17,430 nt of DNA from Paenibacillaceae bacterium UBA6304 (GTDB lineage Bacteria; Bacillota; Bacilli; Paenibacillales; Paenibacillaceae): NCBI GenBank assembly GCA_002439285.1, contig DJTQ01000005.1, positions 1 through 17,430 on the forward strand, in the 5' to 3' direction. The notes beneath the pieces were generated by a model. That model was not told where the DNA came from. It saw nothing but the letters and a program-made list of their open reading frames with translations, and ran no database searches. The translations under genes and the position numbers were made by a program. Positions 1 through 8,103 of the stretch are shown here, piece by piece (the first letter of the stretch is position 1; each line of letters starts with the position of its first letter).

Positions 1-91
1 TGAAGGAGCGCTCCTGCCCGCTTCCGGGCGGCGGATTGTGGAGCGCGGCGAACGATACGCAATGATGAATGAACTTTGTGGCTGTTGTCAG
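1..91 (+). other. 3' end of an upstream gene, reading frame unresolved
   Basis: The window opens inside or just after a gene that must end before the terminator at 92. Two forward frames are open from the window edge: one stops at 63-65 (TGA) and the other at 104-106 (TGA, inside the terminator stem). The third frame has a TGA at 1-3. The stop at 63-65 leaves the most natural distance to the terminator, but the roughly 20 visible codons match no family I recognise, so no product is given. Confidence 0.3.
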
Positions 92-123
92 AAGACAGTT
101 GAGTGAATCTCAACTGTCTTTTT
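92..123 (+). terminator. Rho-independent terminator of the upstream gene
   Basis: A perfect 12-bp stem (AAGACAGTTGAG at 92-103, complement at 109-120) with a 5-nt loop TGAAT is followed by a run of T. Because the stem begins with AAGA and ends in TCTTTTT, it reads best on the + strand. It separates the upstream gene from the SDR operon. Confidence 0.85.
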
Positions 124-176
124 GCTGTTAGACCATGTATCAGTCAGTCACTCGTGCTCGGGATGCACAATATGGC

Positions 177-206
177 TTGACATCGGCGTATATGGATAGG
201 TAATAT
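177..206 (+). promoter_or_regulatory. Sigma-A-type promoter of the two-SDR operon
   Basis: A perfect -35 TTGACA lies at 177-182 and a -10-like TAATAT at 201-206, with an 18-bp spacer. The predicted transcript start is near 213, giving a leader of about 30 nt before the first start codon at 245. No operator dyad was seen. Confidence 0.6.
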
Positions 207-244
207 TTTCCTGTAAGTAGTCAAATAATAAATGGTGGTGAACC

Positions 245-1180
245 ATGTCAACTGCTAATGAAATGCATGTAGTCGTTGGAACGGGACCCTTAGGAATTGC
301 TGTGATGAAGGAATTGCTAACAAGAGGCATAAGAACAAAAATGGTCAATCTCAGCAGTTCATTAGAGGTTCCATCAAATGTTGAGCTTATCCACGCCAAT
401 GTTGGTGATGCTGAACAAGCAGAGAAGGCTTTTCAGGGGGCCGCCGTTGTCTATCATTGCGCTAAGCCGCCCTATACCCAATGGCCGGAGGAATTCCCCC
501 AGCTTACAAAGGGGATCATGAATGGCGCCATCAAGTCCGGTGCTAAGCTGGTCTATGCAGACAATCTCTATATGTACGGGCCCTCTAGTGAATCCTATCA
601 CGAAAAGTTGCCGAATCTCGCAGCAGACCGCAAAGGGCTTACCCGGGCAAAGATGGCGGACGAAATCATGGAAGCGCACCGAAGCGGCGAACTTCGCGCC
701 GTCATTGGCAGAGGGCCTGATTTTTATGGTCCTGGAGTGCTGCATTCCATTCTGGGAGGGGATCAGGTTTTTAAACCGGCATTGCTCGGAAAATCCGCCC
801 AGGTTATAGGCAACATCGATGTTCCTCATACTCATATCTATATCAAAGATTTTGCCAAAGGCCTCGTCACATTAGCGTTAAGCGATGAAGCATTGGGACA
901 AATTTGGCATCTTGCCAGCGCTGAAACGACCACAACCCGAAATTTAATCTCCCAAGTTTACTCACAGCTTAAGATCCCACCCAAAGTACGCACCGCTCCA
1001 GGCTTTATTTTTCAATTGATGACCTTATTTAATCCTTTTATGCGGGAAATGAAAGAGATCCACTATATTTATACAACCCCCTATGTTGTAGACCACAGCA
1101 AATTTGTGCAAAAGTTCGGCAATCATACCACCCCTCATGACCAGGCCATTCAAGAAACGATCGAATGGTTTCGAACTTAA
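245..1180 (+). CDS. NAD-dependent epimerase/dehydratase-like protein (atypical extended SDR)
   Basis: This 311-residue protein has the fold signature of extended short-chain dehydrogenases. A beta strand leads into G12-T-G-P-L-G17, the GxGxxG dinucleotide motif of the Rossmann fold. A D-N-L-Y-M-Y-G strand follows near residues 106-112, and a G-R-G-P-D-F-Y-G-P-G segment near 155-164 resembles the substrate loop of COG0451 proteins. The usual catalytic YxxxK reads L132-T-R-A-K136, so the lysine is kept but the tyrosine is replaced by leucine. It may therefore use another acid/base residue or act as a binding protein. The start at 245 has a GGTGG ribosome site just upstream, and a promoter lies at 177-206. 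The classical SDR at 1222 follows after about 40 nt with no terminator between, so the two are probably co-transcribed. Substrate unknown. Confidence 0.8.
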   Translation: MSTANEMHVVVGTGPLGIAVMKELLTRGIRTKMVNLSSSLEVPSNVELIHANVGDAEQAEKAFQGAAVVYHCAKPPYTQWPEEFPQLTKGIMNGAIKSGAKLVYADNLYMYGPSSESYHEKLPNLAADRKGLTRAKMADEIMEAHRSGELRAVIGRGPDFYGPGVLHSILGGDQVFKPALLGKSAQVIGNIDVPHTHIYIKDFAKGLVTLALSDEALGQIWHLASAETTTTRNLISQVYSQLKIPPKVRTAPGFIFQLMTLFNPFMREMKEIHYIYTTPYVVDHSKFVQKFGNHTTPHDQAIQETIEWFRT

Positions 1181-1221
1181 GTAGTTAATAGACTTCAATA
1201 ATCAGGACTATGGAGGCTGAA

Positions 1222-2175
1222 ATGCCAAAGAAATACGTGGTGATTACGGGTGCAAACTCCGGGATCGGCAAGGCGGCGGCACAGAAGTTTACGGCTGAAG
1301 GATATTATGTCATTATGGCTTGCCGGAATATGGAGAAGGGGAGCTCCGCACAGTCGGAAATTTCAAGCCAATCGCCTCACGCGAATGTGGATTTAATGGA
1401 GGTGGATTTATCCAGCTTCGAATCGATCCGCATGTTTTGCTCGGCATATCAAGCCAGATACCCGCGGTTAGATATTTTAATACATAATGGCGCTTACTTA
1501 AATCATGGGGGAAAAGAGTACCTGCTCAGCGCCGATCAAATCGAAATGTCGTTTGCGACGAACACGTTCGGACCTTTTCTGATGACCCGTTTGCTTGAGG
1601 AGCATCTGGTCAAATCGCAGGACCCGCGGGTCCTTCATGCCTGCACCACGAACATAAAGCATTTTTTCGACCCCAAGCGGGAAATCGACTTTGACAATCT
1701 GCACGGTGAGTACCGTGACAGCCGGCCTTATAGCGTTTATAAAATGTATGGCGATTCAAAAATGGCACTGCTGTTGTTGACCTTCAAAATGGTGGAGGAC
1801 TATGAGCGCAGGGGAATTCCCGTCAAGGTCAATGCTTTGCAGATTAACCGTGTTAAATTGTCGGACGAGACGATACACAAGATGAGCCCCATCTGGAGGC
1901 TGCTGGCCAGGGCTCAAAATGGGATCAATCCGCCGCCGTCCGGCATGGCCGAAACCTATTTTCACCTCTGCACTTCGGAGGAATGGAGGGAGGTTACGGG
2001 CCGGTTGATCAATCACAAGCGGGAGATCGTGAAGCCTGCAGCAAGTGAGAAAGGGTTTGCGCAGATCGGAAACATTTTCGGCACTAAGACCTATCCCGCT
2101 TATGCGGCGGATGTCCGAAATTTAGAGCGAATGTGGAGTTTGGGCGTCGAGCTAACGGGGAATGAAGAAGAATAG
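1222..2175 (+). CDS. Short-chain dehydrogenase/reductase (classical-type SDR)
   Basis: A 317-residue NAD(P)-dependent oxidoreductase. Near the N-terminus T-G-A-N-S-G-I-G is the exact TGxxxGxG cofactor loop, and C-R-N after strand 2 suggests NADPH preference. The NNAG element reads H-N-G-A. The catalytic motif is complete as Y-G-D-S-K near residues 175-179. The serine before it appears to be replaced by the Thr pair in A-C-T-T-N. Overall it resembles the retinol-dehydrogenase/protochlorophyllide-reductase-like SDR group, but I cannot name its substrate. Start choice: an in-frame ATG at 1210 overlaps the GGAGG at 1212-1216, which sits 5 nt before the ATG at 1222, so 1222 is preferred. It is the second gene of the operon begun at 245 and is followed directly by a terminator. 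Confidence 0.85.
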   Translation: MPKKYVVITGANSGIGKAAAQKFTAEGYYVIMACRNMEKGSSAQSEISSQSPHANVDLMEVDLSSFESIRMFCSAYQARYPRLDILIHNGAYLNHGGKEYLLSADQIEMSFATNTFGPFLMTRLLEEHLVKSQDPRVLHACTTNIKHFFDPKREIDFDNLHGEYRDSRPYSVYKMYGDSKMALLLLTFKMVEDYERRGIPVKVNALQINRVKLSDETIHKMSPIWRLLARAQNGINPPPSGMAETYFHLCTSEEWREVTGRLINHKREIVKPAASEKGFAQIGNIFGTKTYPAYAADVRNLERMWSLGVELTGNEEE

Positions 2176-2192
2176 CAGAACACAATTCATAG

Positions 2193-2216
2193 AAAACGCC
2201 GCAAGGCGTTTTTTTG
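2193..2216 (+). terminator. Rho-independent terminator of the SDR operon
   Basis: An 8-bp stem AAAACGCC (2193-2200) / GGCGTTTT (2205-2212), closed by a GCAA (GNRA) tetraloop and followed by more T residues. It lies 17 nt after the SDR stop codon. Confidence 0.85.
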
Positions 2217-2228
2217 TTTGGGAACCTC

Positions 2229-2256
2229 GCAAACTTTTTTCCGCACCTCGTGCGTC
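2229..2256 (+). promoter_or_regulatory. Candidate ECF-sigma (autoregulatory) promoter
   Basis: GCAAAC at 2229-2234 followed by a T run, and CGTC (TA) at 2253-2256, resemble the AAC / CGTC core of Bacillus ECF promoters of the SigV/SigM/SigX kind. The 18-nt gap is slightly long and the first two -35 bases do not match, so this is tentative. Autoregulation is common for sigma/anti-sigma pairs. Confidence 0.35.
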
Positions 2257-2307
2257 TATTTACTGATTGCAACGTTAGCTAACGAAAAGAAATCAGGTGG
2301 TGGCAAG

Positions 2308-2811
2308 ATGAACAAGCCTAGGCAGTACGAACTTATTACGGAATTTGTTATGCATAACAAAGATAATTTTTACAGACTGGCATACAGCTATGTGTTAAGC
2401 CCGGAGGATGCGCTCGATATCGTGCAGGATGCCATCCATAAAGCGATCAAGTCGGATACGCTGAAGGATGAGACGGCGATTAAAAGCTGGTTCTACAAGA
2501 TCGTCGTTCATACAGCGTTGGATTTCCTGCGGCGGAGAAAAAGGGTTACCGTCGCAAGCGACGCGGAGCTGGAATTCCGGGATACCGGGCATGAGGATCA
2601 TTACCGGAATCTTGACCTGGAAAAGGCGCTGAATGAGCTTCCGACCGATTATCGAAGCGTCGTCGTACTCCGGTATTTTGAGGATTTAAAGATCGAGGAA
2701 GTTGCCGAAATGCTAGGGTTGAACGTGAATACCGCAAAAACCCGGCTATATAAGGCTTTGAAGCTGTTGCGAGTTGAAATGGAAGAGGTACAAATCGAGG
2801 AGGCGCCCTAA
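2308..2811 (+). CDS. sigV: ECF RNA polymerase sigma factor, SigV-like
   Basis: A 167-residue group 4 sigma factor. Region 2 spans about residues 18-80, with the F-Y-R-L-A-Y-S-Y and D-A-L-D-I-V-Q-D-A core-binding and -10-recognition segments. A short linker follows, then region 4 (about 105-158) with L-P-x-D-Y-R-S-V-V-V-L-R-Y-F and the helix-turn-helix around E-V-A-E-M-L-G-L-N-V-N-T-A-K-T-R-L. The assignment to the SigV type rests on its partner: the next gene, 1 nt downstream, encodes an RsiV/DUF3298-type anti-sigma factor. The ATG at 2308 follows GGTGGTGG and is preferred over an open extension back to 2218, which runs through the promoter region. In Bacillus subtilis SigV directs lysozyme-resistance genes such as oatA; no such target gene lies here. 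Another ECF group with the same partner type remains possible. Confidence 0.85.
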   Translation: MNKPRQYELITEFVMHNKDNFYRLAYSYVLSPEDALDIVQDAIHKAIKSDTLKDETAIKSWFYKIVVHTALDFLRRRKRVTVASDAELEFRDTGHEDHYRNLDLEKALNELPTDYRSVVVLRYFEDLKIEEVAEMLGLNVNTAKTRLYKALKLLRVEMEEVQIEEAP

Positions 2812-2812
2812 T

Positions 2813-3817
2813 ATGGAGAATAAAAAGGTTAGAAACATGGACGAGTTAAAGAGAGAATATACATCCATCCCCATCCCAGCGGAATTGGACCAGGTCGTGC
2901 AATCCGCATTGGAGTCGGGACGCCAAGCTGATTCTGGCAATGCGAGCTTCAGCACGCAAACCGGAGGGGCGGCTGTGTCGGATGCCGGGATGAGGATCGA
3001 ATCGCATTCGCAAACGGGATCACGCCCGGTCTCCCGGCCGCGTTCCCGCTCCAGAGCTCGTCGTTCTTGGGCCATTGGGGTTGCTGCGGTTGCGATTTTC
3101 GTGGCCGGCTTGAATACGAGTCCGGCATTTGCCCGGACCTTGTCCGAAGTCCCGGTACTCGGCAATTTGGTTGATGTTCTCACCGTGCGGGAGTATAAAG
3201 CCGACAAAGGCCATTACGAAGCGGATATAAAGGTGCCTGCGGTGGGCAATTTGGGAGATTCGTCTCTGGAACACAGCCTGAATGAAAAGTATCTGGCGGA
3301 GGGGCAGAAGCTGTACGATACATTCATGGCTGAAATGAAGGCCCAGCAGGCGATCGGCGAAGACGGACATTTCAGCGTGGACAGCGGCGTTGTTATCAAG
3401 ACGGAGACGGATGAGCTTCTGTCCGTCGGACGGTATGTAGAAGAAACGGCGGCTTCCGCGGCTACAACCATTAAATATGATACGGTAGACAAAAAGAACC
3501 ATGTGCTGCTTACCTTGCCGAGCTTGTTTAAAGATGATCGTTACATCGACGTGATCAGTGAAAATATTAAGGCTCAGATGAAACAGCAAATGGCGGAGGA
3601 TTCGAACAAAATCTTCTGGCCGGAGCCGACGGAGGACATACCGGATGGCTTTACCCAAATTGCGAAGGATCAGAATTTCTATATTAATTCATCGAACCAG
3701 CTCGTTATTTCATTCGATGAATATGAAGTGGCCCCGGGTTATATGGGCGTTGTAGAATTTGTCATCCCGACGGAGAAACTCTCATCCTTCTTGTCGAGTC
3801 AGGAATACCTCAAGTAG
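2813..3817 (+). CDS. rsiV: RsiV-like transmembrane anti-sigma factor (DUF3298)
   Basis: A 334-residue single-pass membrane protein. Residues 1-40 are a soluble helical segment suited to binding the sigma factor. Residues 66-84 form an Arg/Ser-rich basic stretch, and residues 85-107 are a hydrophobic helix ending in S-P-A-F-A-R. The remaining part is extracellular, with the DUF3298 pattern (L-T-L-P-S-L-F near 240 and a closing V-V-E-F-V-I-P segment). In B. subtilis RsiV the outer domain binds lysozyme, and signal peptidase then RasP cleave the protein to free SigV. The A-F-A site after the membrane helix fits that mechanism, though this is inferred. The start at 2813 has GAGGAGG at 2797-2803 and lies 1 nt after the sigma stop, so the genes are coupled. 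A terminator follows at 3845. Confidence 0.85.
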   Translation: MENKKVRNMDELKREYTSIPIPAELDQVVQSALESGRQADSGNASFSTQTGGAAVSDAGMRIESHSQTGSRPVSRPRSRSRARRSWAIGVAAVAIFVAGLNTSPAFARTLSEVPVLGNLVDVLTVREYKADKGHYEADIKVPAVGNLGDSSLEHSLNEKYLAEGQKLYDTFMAEMKAQQAIGEDGHFSVDSGVVIKTETDELLSVGRYVEETAASAATTIKYDTVDKKNHVLLTLPSLFKDDRYIDVISENIKAQMKQQMAEDSNKIFWPEPTEDIPDGFTQIAKDQNFYINSSNQLVISFDEYEVAPGYMGVVEFVIPTEKLSSFLSSQEYLK

Positions 3818-3844
3818 ATCATCAAGAACCAGCCGTATTAAAGG

Positions 3845-3885
3845 AAAAACGCTGTCCCTTCCGTACAGGAAGAGGCAGCGTTTTT
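3845..3885 (+). terminator. Rho-independent terminator after the sigma/anti-sigma pair
   Basis: Outer stem AAAAACGCTG (3845-3854) / CAGCGTTTTT (3876-3885), with an inner CTTCC/GGAAG stem. The A-rich left side also gives a T tract on the opposite strand. It isolates the sigma operon from the thrS promoter. Confidence 0.8.
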
Positions 3886-3942
3886 GTTATGCAATTGATG
3901 CGGTATTCATCAGCTTATGGTGCCCGGCATGATTTCAGGCCC

Positions 3943-3972
3943 TTGACATTTAGAATGACTTTGTAATATTGT
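3943..3972 (+). promoter_or_regulatory. Promoter of the thrS T-box transcript
   Basis: A perfect TTGACA at 3943-3948 precedes two overlapping -10 candidates: TAATAT at 3964-3969 (15-bp spacer) and TATTGT at 3967-3972 (18-bp spacer). The predicted start near 3977 lies just before the T-box leader. Confidence 0.6.
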
Positions 3973-3976
3973 TGTA

Positions 3977-4290
3977 GCCAACAACAAATACCAGGCGATG
4001 ACCAAAGACATGATTCCCATCACGGACTGCCCAGAGAGAGAAGCCCAAGCTGAAAGCTTCTCCTGTTACGGACGCGGAATTACCCCTTTGCAGCCGTGGC
4101 GTTGAACCCGTCGATCCCTAGTGAATGACGGCAGTATGTGTCACCGATTAATCCCCGATACCGGATTCTAATAAGGACTTCCCTTCCCATCCCTTGAGCA
4201 AATGCCGGGCGATGACGGACGGAGGTCGAATTAGGGTGGAACCACGAGTTGAACGCACTCGTCCCTTGGCGGATGAGATGCGTTTTTTTG
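3977..4290 (+). ncRNA. T-box leader (tRNA-Thr-sensing riboswitch) of thrS
   Basis: The 14-nt T-box AGGGTGGAACCACG lies at 4233-4246, close to the family consensus AGGGTGGNACCGCG. The antiterminator is clear: AGGG (4233-4236) pairs with CCCT (4263-4266) and ACGAGT (4244-4249) with ACTCGT (4257-4262), leaving TGGAACC as the bulge that binds the tRNA 3' end. Upstream are a GATGAC element near 3995, an AGAGAG motif at 4033-4040 and a 7-bp hairpin (4038-4044/4056-4062), all typical of Stem I. A likely specifier is ACC at 4082-4084 (Thr), which fits the downstream gene, but I did not fold the whole of Stem I. The A in TGGA predicts a tRNA with discriminator base U. Uncharged tRNA-Thr should promote readthrough into thrS. 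Confidence 0.9.
4252..4289 (+). terminator. T-box regulated terminator
   Basis: AACGCACTCGTCC (4252-4264) pairs with GGATGAGATGCGTT (4271-4284), with one bulge and a G-U pair, and is followed by a long T run. The left arm uses the right arm of the antiterminator, so the two structures exclude each other, as the T-box mechanism requires. Confidence 0.85.
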
Positions 4291-4369
4291 CATTCTTTTT
4301 TCGGAATCTAATCTATAACCTTTCGAGGTCCGCCCAGCGTTCAATCACTGAAGAAATGGAGGCTAAATC

Positions 4370-6283
4370 ATGGAGATCGAAGTTAATTTGCCAGATGGAA
4401 CTATTAGGAGGTATCAGAAAGGAACGACCCTTGCCCAAATTGCGGGATCGATCAGTACCGGACTCGGAAAGAATGCTGTCGCCGGCAAAATCGACGGGAA
4501 GCTCGCGGACCTGAACTGTTCGATCGACCAGAATAGCACCATTGAGGTGATTACGCTGGACAGTAAAGAGGGGCTTGAGATTTGCAGACATAGTGCGGCG
4601 CATGTCATGGCCCAGGCAATTAAGCGAATTTACGGAGATAAGGCCGTTAAGCTCGGCATCGGACCGGTGATCGCGGACGGTTTTTATTATGACATCGATA
4701 TCGAGAAGCCTTTATCCAGTGACGATCTGGCTAAGATTGAACGAGAAATGGAAGGGATCATCAAGGAAAATCTGCACATCGTCCGCCGGTCTGTCAGCCG
4801 GGAAGAGGCAACGGAAATATTTGAAAAGCTTGAAGAACCGCTCAAATTGGAGCTGATTCAAGGTTTGCCGGAGGACGCAGAAATTACCGTCTATGAGCAA
4901 GGCGAATTTCTGGATTTATGCCGGGGGCCGCATCTTCCGTCAACCGGGAGAATTAAGGCGTTCAAACTGCTAAGTGTGGCAGGGGCTTATTGGCGAGGAG
5001 ATTCGAACAACAAGATGCTGCAGCGGATCTATGGGACGGCATTTCCCAAGAAGGCTCAGCTCGATGAGCATCTGCATTTTCTCGAAGAAGCCAAAAAGCG
5101 CGATCACCGCAAGCTGGGCAAGGAATTGGAGTTGTTCATGTTCTCGGAAGAAGCGCCTGGCATGCCTTTTTACCTGCCGAAAGGAATGACGATCCGTACG
5201 GAGTTGGAAAATTTCGAGCGTGAGCTTCAGCGGCAAAGAGGTTATGACGAGGTTCGTACTCCGCTCATGATGAACAATCGAGTTTGGGAAGAGTCCGGGC
5301 ATTGGGACCATTACAAGGACAATATGTATTTCACGAATGTGGACGATACAAAATATGCGCTTAAACCGATGAACTGTCCGGGACATATGCTTATTTTCAA
5401 AAACAGCTTGCGTTCATACCGTGATTTGCCGATCCGGATTTCGGAGTACGGTCAGGTACACCGCCATGAATTCTCCGGGGCCCTTAACGGGATGATGCGG
5501 GTCCGCACCTTCTGCCAGGATGATGCGCATCTGTTCGTACTGCCGGAGCAAATTGAGGAGGAAATCGGCAACGTCATCGCGCTGATCGACCATATCTACC
5601 AAATTTTCGGATTTGAATATAAGATTGAATTGTCGACCCGGCCGGAGGATTCCATGGGCTCGGAAGAGCTATGGGAGCAGGCAGAACAATCGCTGCAAAA
5701 TGTGCTGGACCGGCGCGGCATCGAATATCGCATTAATGAAGGAGATGGGGCATTTTACGGTCCCAAGATCGATTTTCACATCACGGACGCCCTTAAACGC
5801 AGCTGGCAGTGCGGAACGATACAGCTCGATTTCCAAATGCCGGAGAAATTCGGTCTCTCCTACATCGGCGAGGACAATCAAAAGCACCTGCCGGTCGTGA
5901 TTCACCGCGCGGTGTACGGATCGCTAGACCGGTTCATCGGGATGCTGACCGAGCATTATGCGGGGGCATTTCCGCTGTGGCTGGCACCGGTTCAAGCCAA
6001 GCTGTTACCTGTTTCCGAGAACTATATCGACTATGCCTACCATGTGAAAAAGTCTTTGGAGGAAGCCGGAATCCGTGTCGAAGTCGATGCCCGAAACGAA
6101 AAGCTCGGTTATAAAATCCGCGAGGCCCAGCTGGAGAAGGTTCCGTACATGCTGGTCTTGGGCGAGAACGAGAAGAACTCGGACAGTGTTTCCGTGAGAA
6201 AACGGGGCGAAGGAGATGGCGGTTCCAGAACCATTCCGGACATCGCCCGGCAGATCGGCGAAGAAATTCGCTCCAGAAAATAA
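4370..6283 (+). CDS. thrS: Threonyl-tRNA synthetase
   Basis: This 637-residue class II synthetase charges tRNA-Thr in the cytoplasm. It starts with a TGS domain (about 1-62). The editing domain carries H74-S-A-A-H78 and a later C-R-G-P-H. The catalytic core shows N-C-P-G-H with the zinc ligand C336, motif 2 around V-H-R-H-E-F-S-G and R-T-F-C-Q-D-D-A-H, and motif 3 around H-R-A-V-Y-G-S-L-D-R-F. The C-terminal anticodon-binding domain follows from about residue 535. The length is typical of the family (B. subtilis ThrS and ThrZ are about 640 residues), so it could be either paralogue type. The start at 4370 has GGAGG at 4358-4362 with 7-nt spacing. The T-box leader just upstream gives threonine control. 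The next gene begins 22 nt after the stop. Confidence 0.97.
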   Translation: MEIEVNLPDGTIRRYQKGTTLAQIAGSISTGLGKNAVAGKIDGKLADLNCSIDQNSTIEVITLDSKEGLEICRHSAAHVMAQAIKRIYGDKAVKLGIGPVIADGFYYDIDIEKPLSSDDLAKIEREMEGIIKENLHIVRRSVSREEATEIFEKLEEPLKLELIQGLPEDAEITVYEQGEFLDLCRGPHLPSTGRIKAFKLLSVAGAYWRGDSNNKMLQRIYGTAFPKKAQLDEHLHFLEEAKKRDHRKLGKELELFMFSEEAPGMPFYLPKGMTIRTELENFERELQRQRGYDEVRTPLMMNNRVWEESGHWDHYKDNMYFTNVDDTKYALKPMNCPGHMLIFKNSLRSYRDLPIRISEYGQVHRHEFSGALNGMMRVRTFCQDDAHLFVLPEQIEEEIGNVIALIDHIYQIFGFEYKIELSTRPEDSMGSEELWEQAEQSLQNVLDRRGIEYRINEGDGAFYGPKIDFHITDALKRSWQCGTIQLDFQMPEKFGLSYIGEDNQKHLPVVIHRAVYGSLDRFIGMLTEHYAGAFPLWLAPVQAKLLPVSENYIDYAYHVKKSLEEAGIRVEVDARNEKLGYKIREAQLEKVPYMLVLGENEKNSDSVSVRKRGEGDGGSRTIPDIARQIGEEIRSRK

Positions 6284-6305
6284 AATGGAGAGTGGGGGAC
6301 GAGAT

Positions 6306-7226
6306 ATGCGTATTTTGGTGCTTGGAGCAGGCGGGGTTGGCGGGTATTTCGGCGGGCGGTTAGCTGAAAAGGGAGCGGATGTTACGTTTCTGGTTCGTCA
6401 GCAGCGCAAACAACAGCTAAACAAGGACGGATTGGTCGTCCGCAGCGTTGCCGGAGACATCAAACTGCAGCCGAAGACAATTACGGCTTCGGACCCGGAC
6501 AGCGCATATGACTTAGTGCTATTCTCGACCAAAGCTTATCATTTGCAAAACGCAATTCAGGATCTGTTGCCTTTTGTCGGAGAGCAAACGGTCATCTTGC
6601 CGCTGCTGAACGGCGTGGCGCATATCCCGGTTTTACAGGAGGCATTCGGAGCTGATCGGGTAATCGGCGGTCTTTGCTTTATCGAAACCACACTGAATCG
6701 CGAAGGACATGTTCTCCATTCAAGTCCCAATCACTACGTTGTGTTCGGGGAATTCGGACAGAAGGATACAGAAAGAATACGCAGCATCGAAGACGTGTTA
6801 AGCGGAACAAAGACCTCGTTCGTCCGCAGCAATCATATCGAAATGGATATTTGGCATAAATATTTATTCATCGCGACGATGGCGGGTGTGACGACATTGA
6901 TGCGGTCGCCGATGGGCCCGATTTGGGAGAGCGGCGGCGACGAATTCATCCGCAGTGTTCTCCGGGAGATTGAATCGGTAATGCTTGCGCACGGTGCCCC
7001 GCTCGATCCCGATATCGTAAATAAGCATATGGAAACGATGGGGAAGATGTCCTATGAGATGAAATCCTCCATGCAGCGGGATATGGAGAAGGGCTTCCCG
7101 GTTGAAGGAGAGCACCTGCACGGCTACCTGCTGCGCATCGCGGCGGATCATCAAATGGAAACACCGCTGCTCAAAGCGATTTATCAGAATCTCAAGGTAT
7201 ACGGAGTAACCACAGGGAAAGCTTGA
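6306..7226 (+). CDS. panE: 2-dehydropantoate 2-reductase (ketopantoate reductase) family protein
   Basis: A 306-residue protein with G-A-G-G-V-G-G-Y-F-G at residues 7-16, the N-terminal NADP-binding motif of the ApbA/PanE family. Further family marks are F-S-T-K-A-Y after strand 4, L-L-N-G-V near 98-102, and W-H-K-Y-L near 177-181, which carries the likely catalytic lysine. The C-terminal helical domain has the S-S-M-x-x-D-x-x-x-G motif. The usual G-R-x-T-E-I-D ending is altered to G-F-P-V-E-G-E, so the substrate may be another 2-oxo acid rather than ketopantoate. An in-frame extension back to 6216 overlaps thrS. The ATG at 6306 has a GGGGGA ribosome site and is preferred. It sits 22 nt behind thrS and 26 nt ahead of a methyltransferase gene, probably on the T-box controlled transcript. 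Confidence 0.8.
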   Translation: MRILVLGAGGVGGYFGGRLAEKGADVTFLVRQQRKQQLNKDGLVVRSVAGDIKLQPKTITASDPDSAYDLVLFSTKAYHLQNAIQDLLPFVGEQTVILPLLNGVAHIPVLQEAFGADRVIGGLCFIETTLNREGHVLHSSPNHYVVFGEFGQKDTERIRSIEDVLSGTKTSFVRSNHIEMDIWHKYLFIATMAGVTTLMRSPMGPIWESGGDEFIRSVLREIESVMLAHGAPLDPDIVNKHMETMGKMSYEMKSSMQRDMEKGFPVEGEHLHGYLLRIAADHQMETPLLKAIYQNLKVYGVTTGKA

Positions 7227-7252
7227 ATCGGAAGAGGAGAGGAGCGGAAGCA

Positions 7253-8080
7253 ATGACGATACCGGAAGGTAACTTGAAGGGGAATGTGGATCGCTTTACC
7301 GGATTTGCGGATCTTTATGATCAATTTCGTCCAGAAGCTCCGAAACTCGTCGTGGATATTTTATCATCCTATTTGTCAAAGAGACCCCATCTAGTGCTGG
7401 ATTTGGGCTGCGGAACGGGCTTATCTACACTCATATGGAAGGAATATGCGGACCGGATCATAGGTGTCGAGCCCAATGACGACATGAGAAGCAAAGCGGA
7501 GGAGAAGCGCCAGGAGCTTGTGGGCGCGGATCATATCTCTTATGTCCCCGGCTTTTCCAACTCATTGAATGAGGTTAAGGACGAATCGGTCGATATCATC
7601 ACCTGCTCCCAGTCGTTCCACTGGATGGAGCCGATCGGCACCTTGAAGGAGGCGGGCCGGGTGCTGAACGAAGGCGGAATATTTGCTGCGTACGACTGTG
7701 ATTGGCCGCCTACCGTCCATTGGAAGCTGGAACAGGAATACCTTCAATTGCTGGAACAGGCAGACTTGCTGGCCCATCAATTAACGAACGGTGAGGAACA
7801 GGCGGTCAAACGCAATAAGAATGAGCACCTGAAAGTGTTGAAGGACAGCGGAATATTCCGCTATACCCGCGAAGTTGTGTTTCACAACAAGGAAAATTGC
7901 GACGCTGAACGTTATACGGGCCTTGCCCTAAGCCAAGGCGGACTCCAGACCGTATTGAAACAGGGCTCGGTGGAACTCGATCCGCAAATCGAAGCATTTC
8001 GCAATCAGGTGGAGGAATATTTTAACGGCGCGACAAAGGTGATTCTGTTCAGTTACAGACTTCGTTTGGGAATAAAATAA
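7253..8080 (+). CDS. Class I SAM-dependent methyltransferase
   Basis: A 275-residue cytoplasmic methyltransferase with a seven-strand Rossmann core. Motif I is D50-L-G-C-G-T-G56, and the acidic residue that binds the SAM ribose is in G-V-E-P-N (E73). Motif IV/post-IV reads I-I-T-C-S-Q-S-F-H-W-M. The S-Q-S-F-H-W pattern is common in a broad family of uncharacterised bacterial methyltransferases, so no substrate is named. An in-frame TTG at 7223 overlaps the previous stop. The ATG at 7253, preceded by GGAGCGGAAG, is the better start. It is third in the thrS cluster with short spacing and no terminator before it. Confidence 0.85.
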   Translation: MTIPEGNLKGNVDRFTGFADLYDQFRPEAPKLVVDILSSYLSKRPHLVLDLGCGTGLSTLIWKEYADRIIGVEPNDDMRSKAEEKRQELVGADHISYVPGFSNSLNEVKDESVDIITCSQSFHWMEPIGTLKEAGRVLNEGGIFAAYDCDWPPTVHWKLEQEYLQLLEQADLLAHQLTNGEEQAVKRNKNEHLKVLKDSGIFRYTREVVFHNKENCDAERYTGLALSQGGLQTVLKQGSVELDPQIEAFRNQVEEYFNGATKVILFSYRLRLGIK

Positions 8081-8103
8081 AGTTGCGCTGTCATTGGACC
8101 GCC

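Noticed and set aside
2218..2307. 30-codon N-terminal extension of the sigma factor
   Set aside because: It begins just after the SDR terminator and covers the likely promoter. The ATG at 2308 has its own ribosome site and gives the usual ECF length.
3020..3658. 212-codon minus-strand ORF opposite the anti-sigma gene
   Set aside because: Antisense shadow of a clear coding gene, with no domain or ribosome site.
4194..4514. 106-codon forward ORF across the T-box
   Set aside because: It overlaps the T-box, its terminator and the thrS start in another frame; a shadow ORF.
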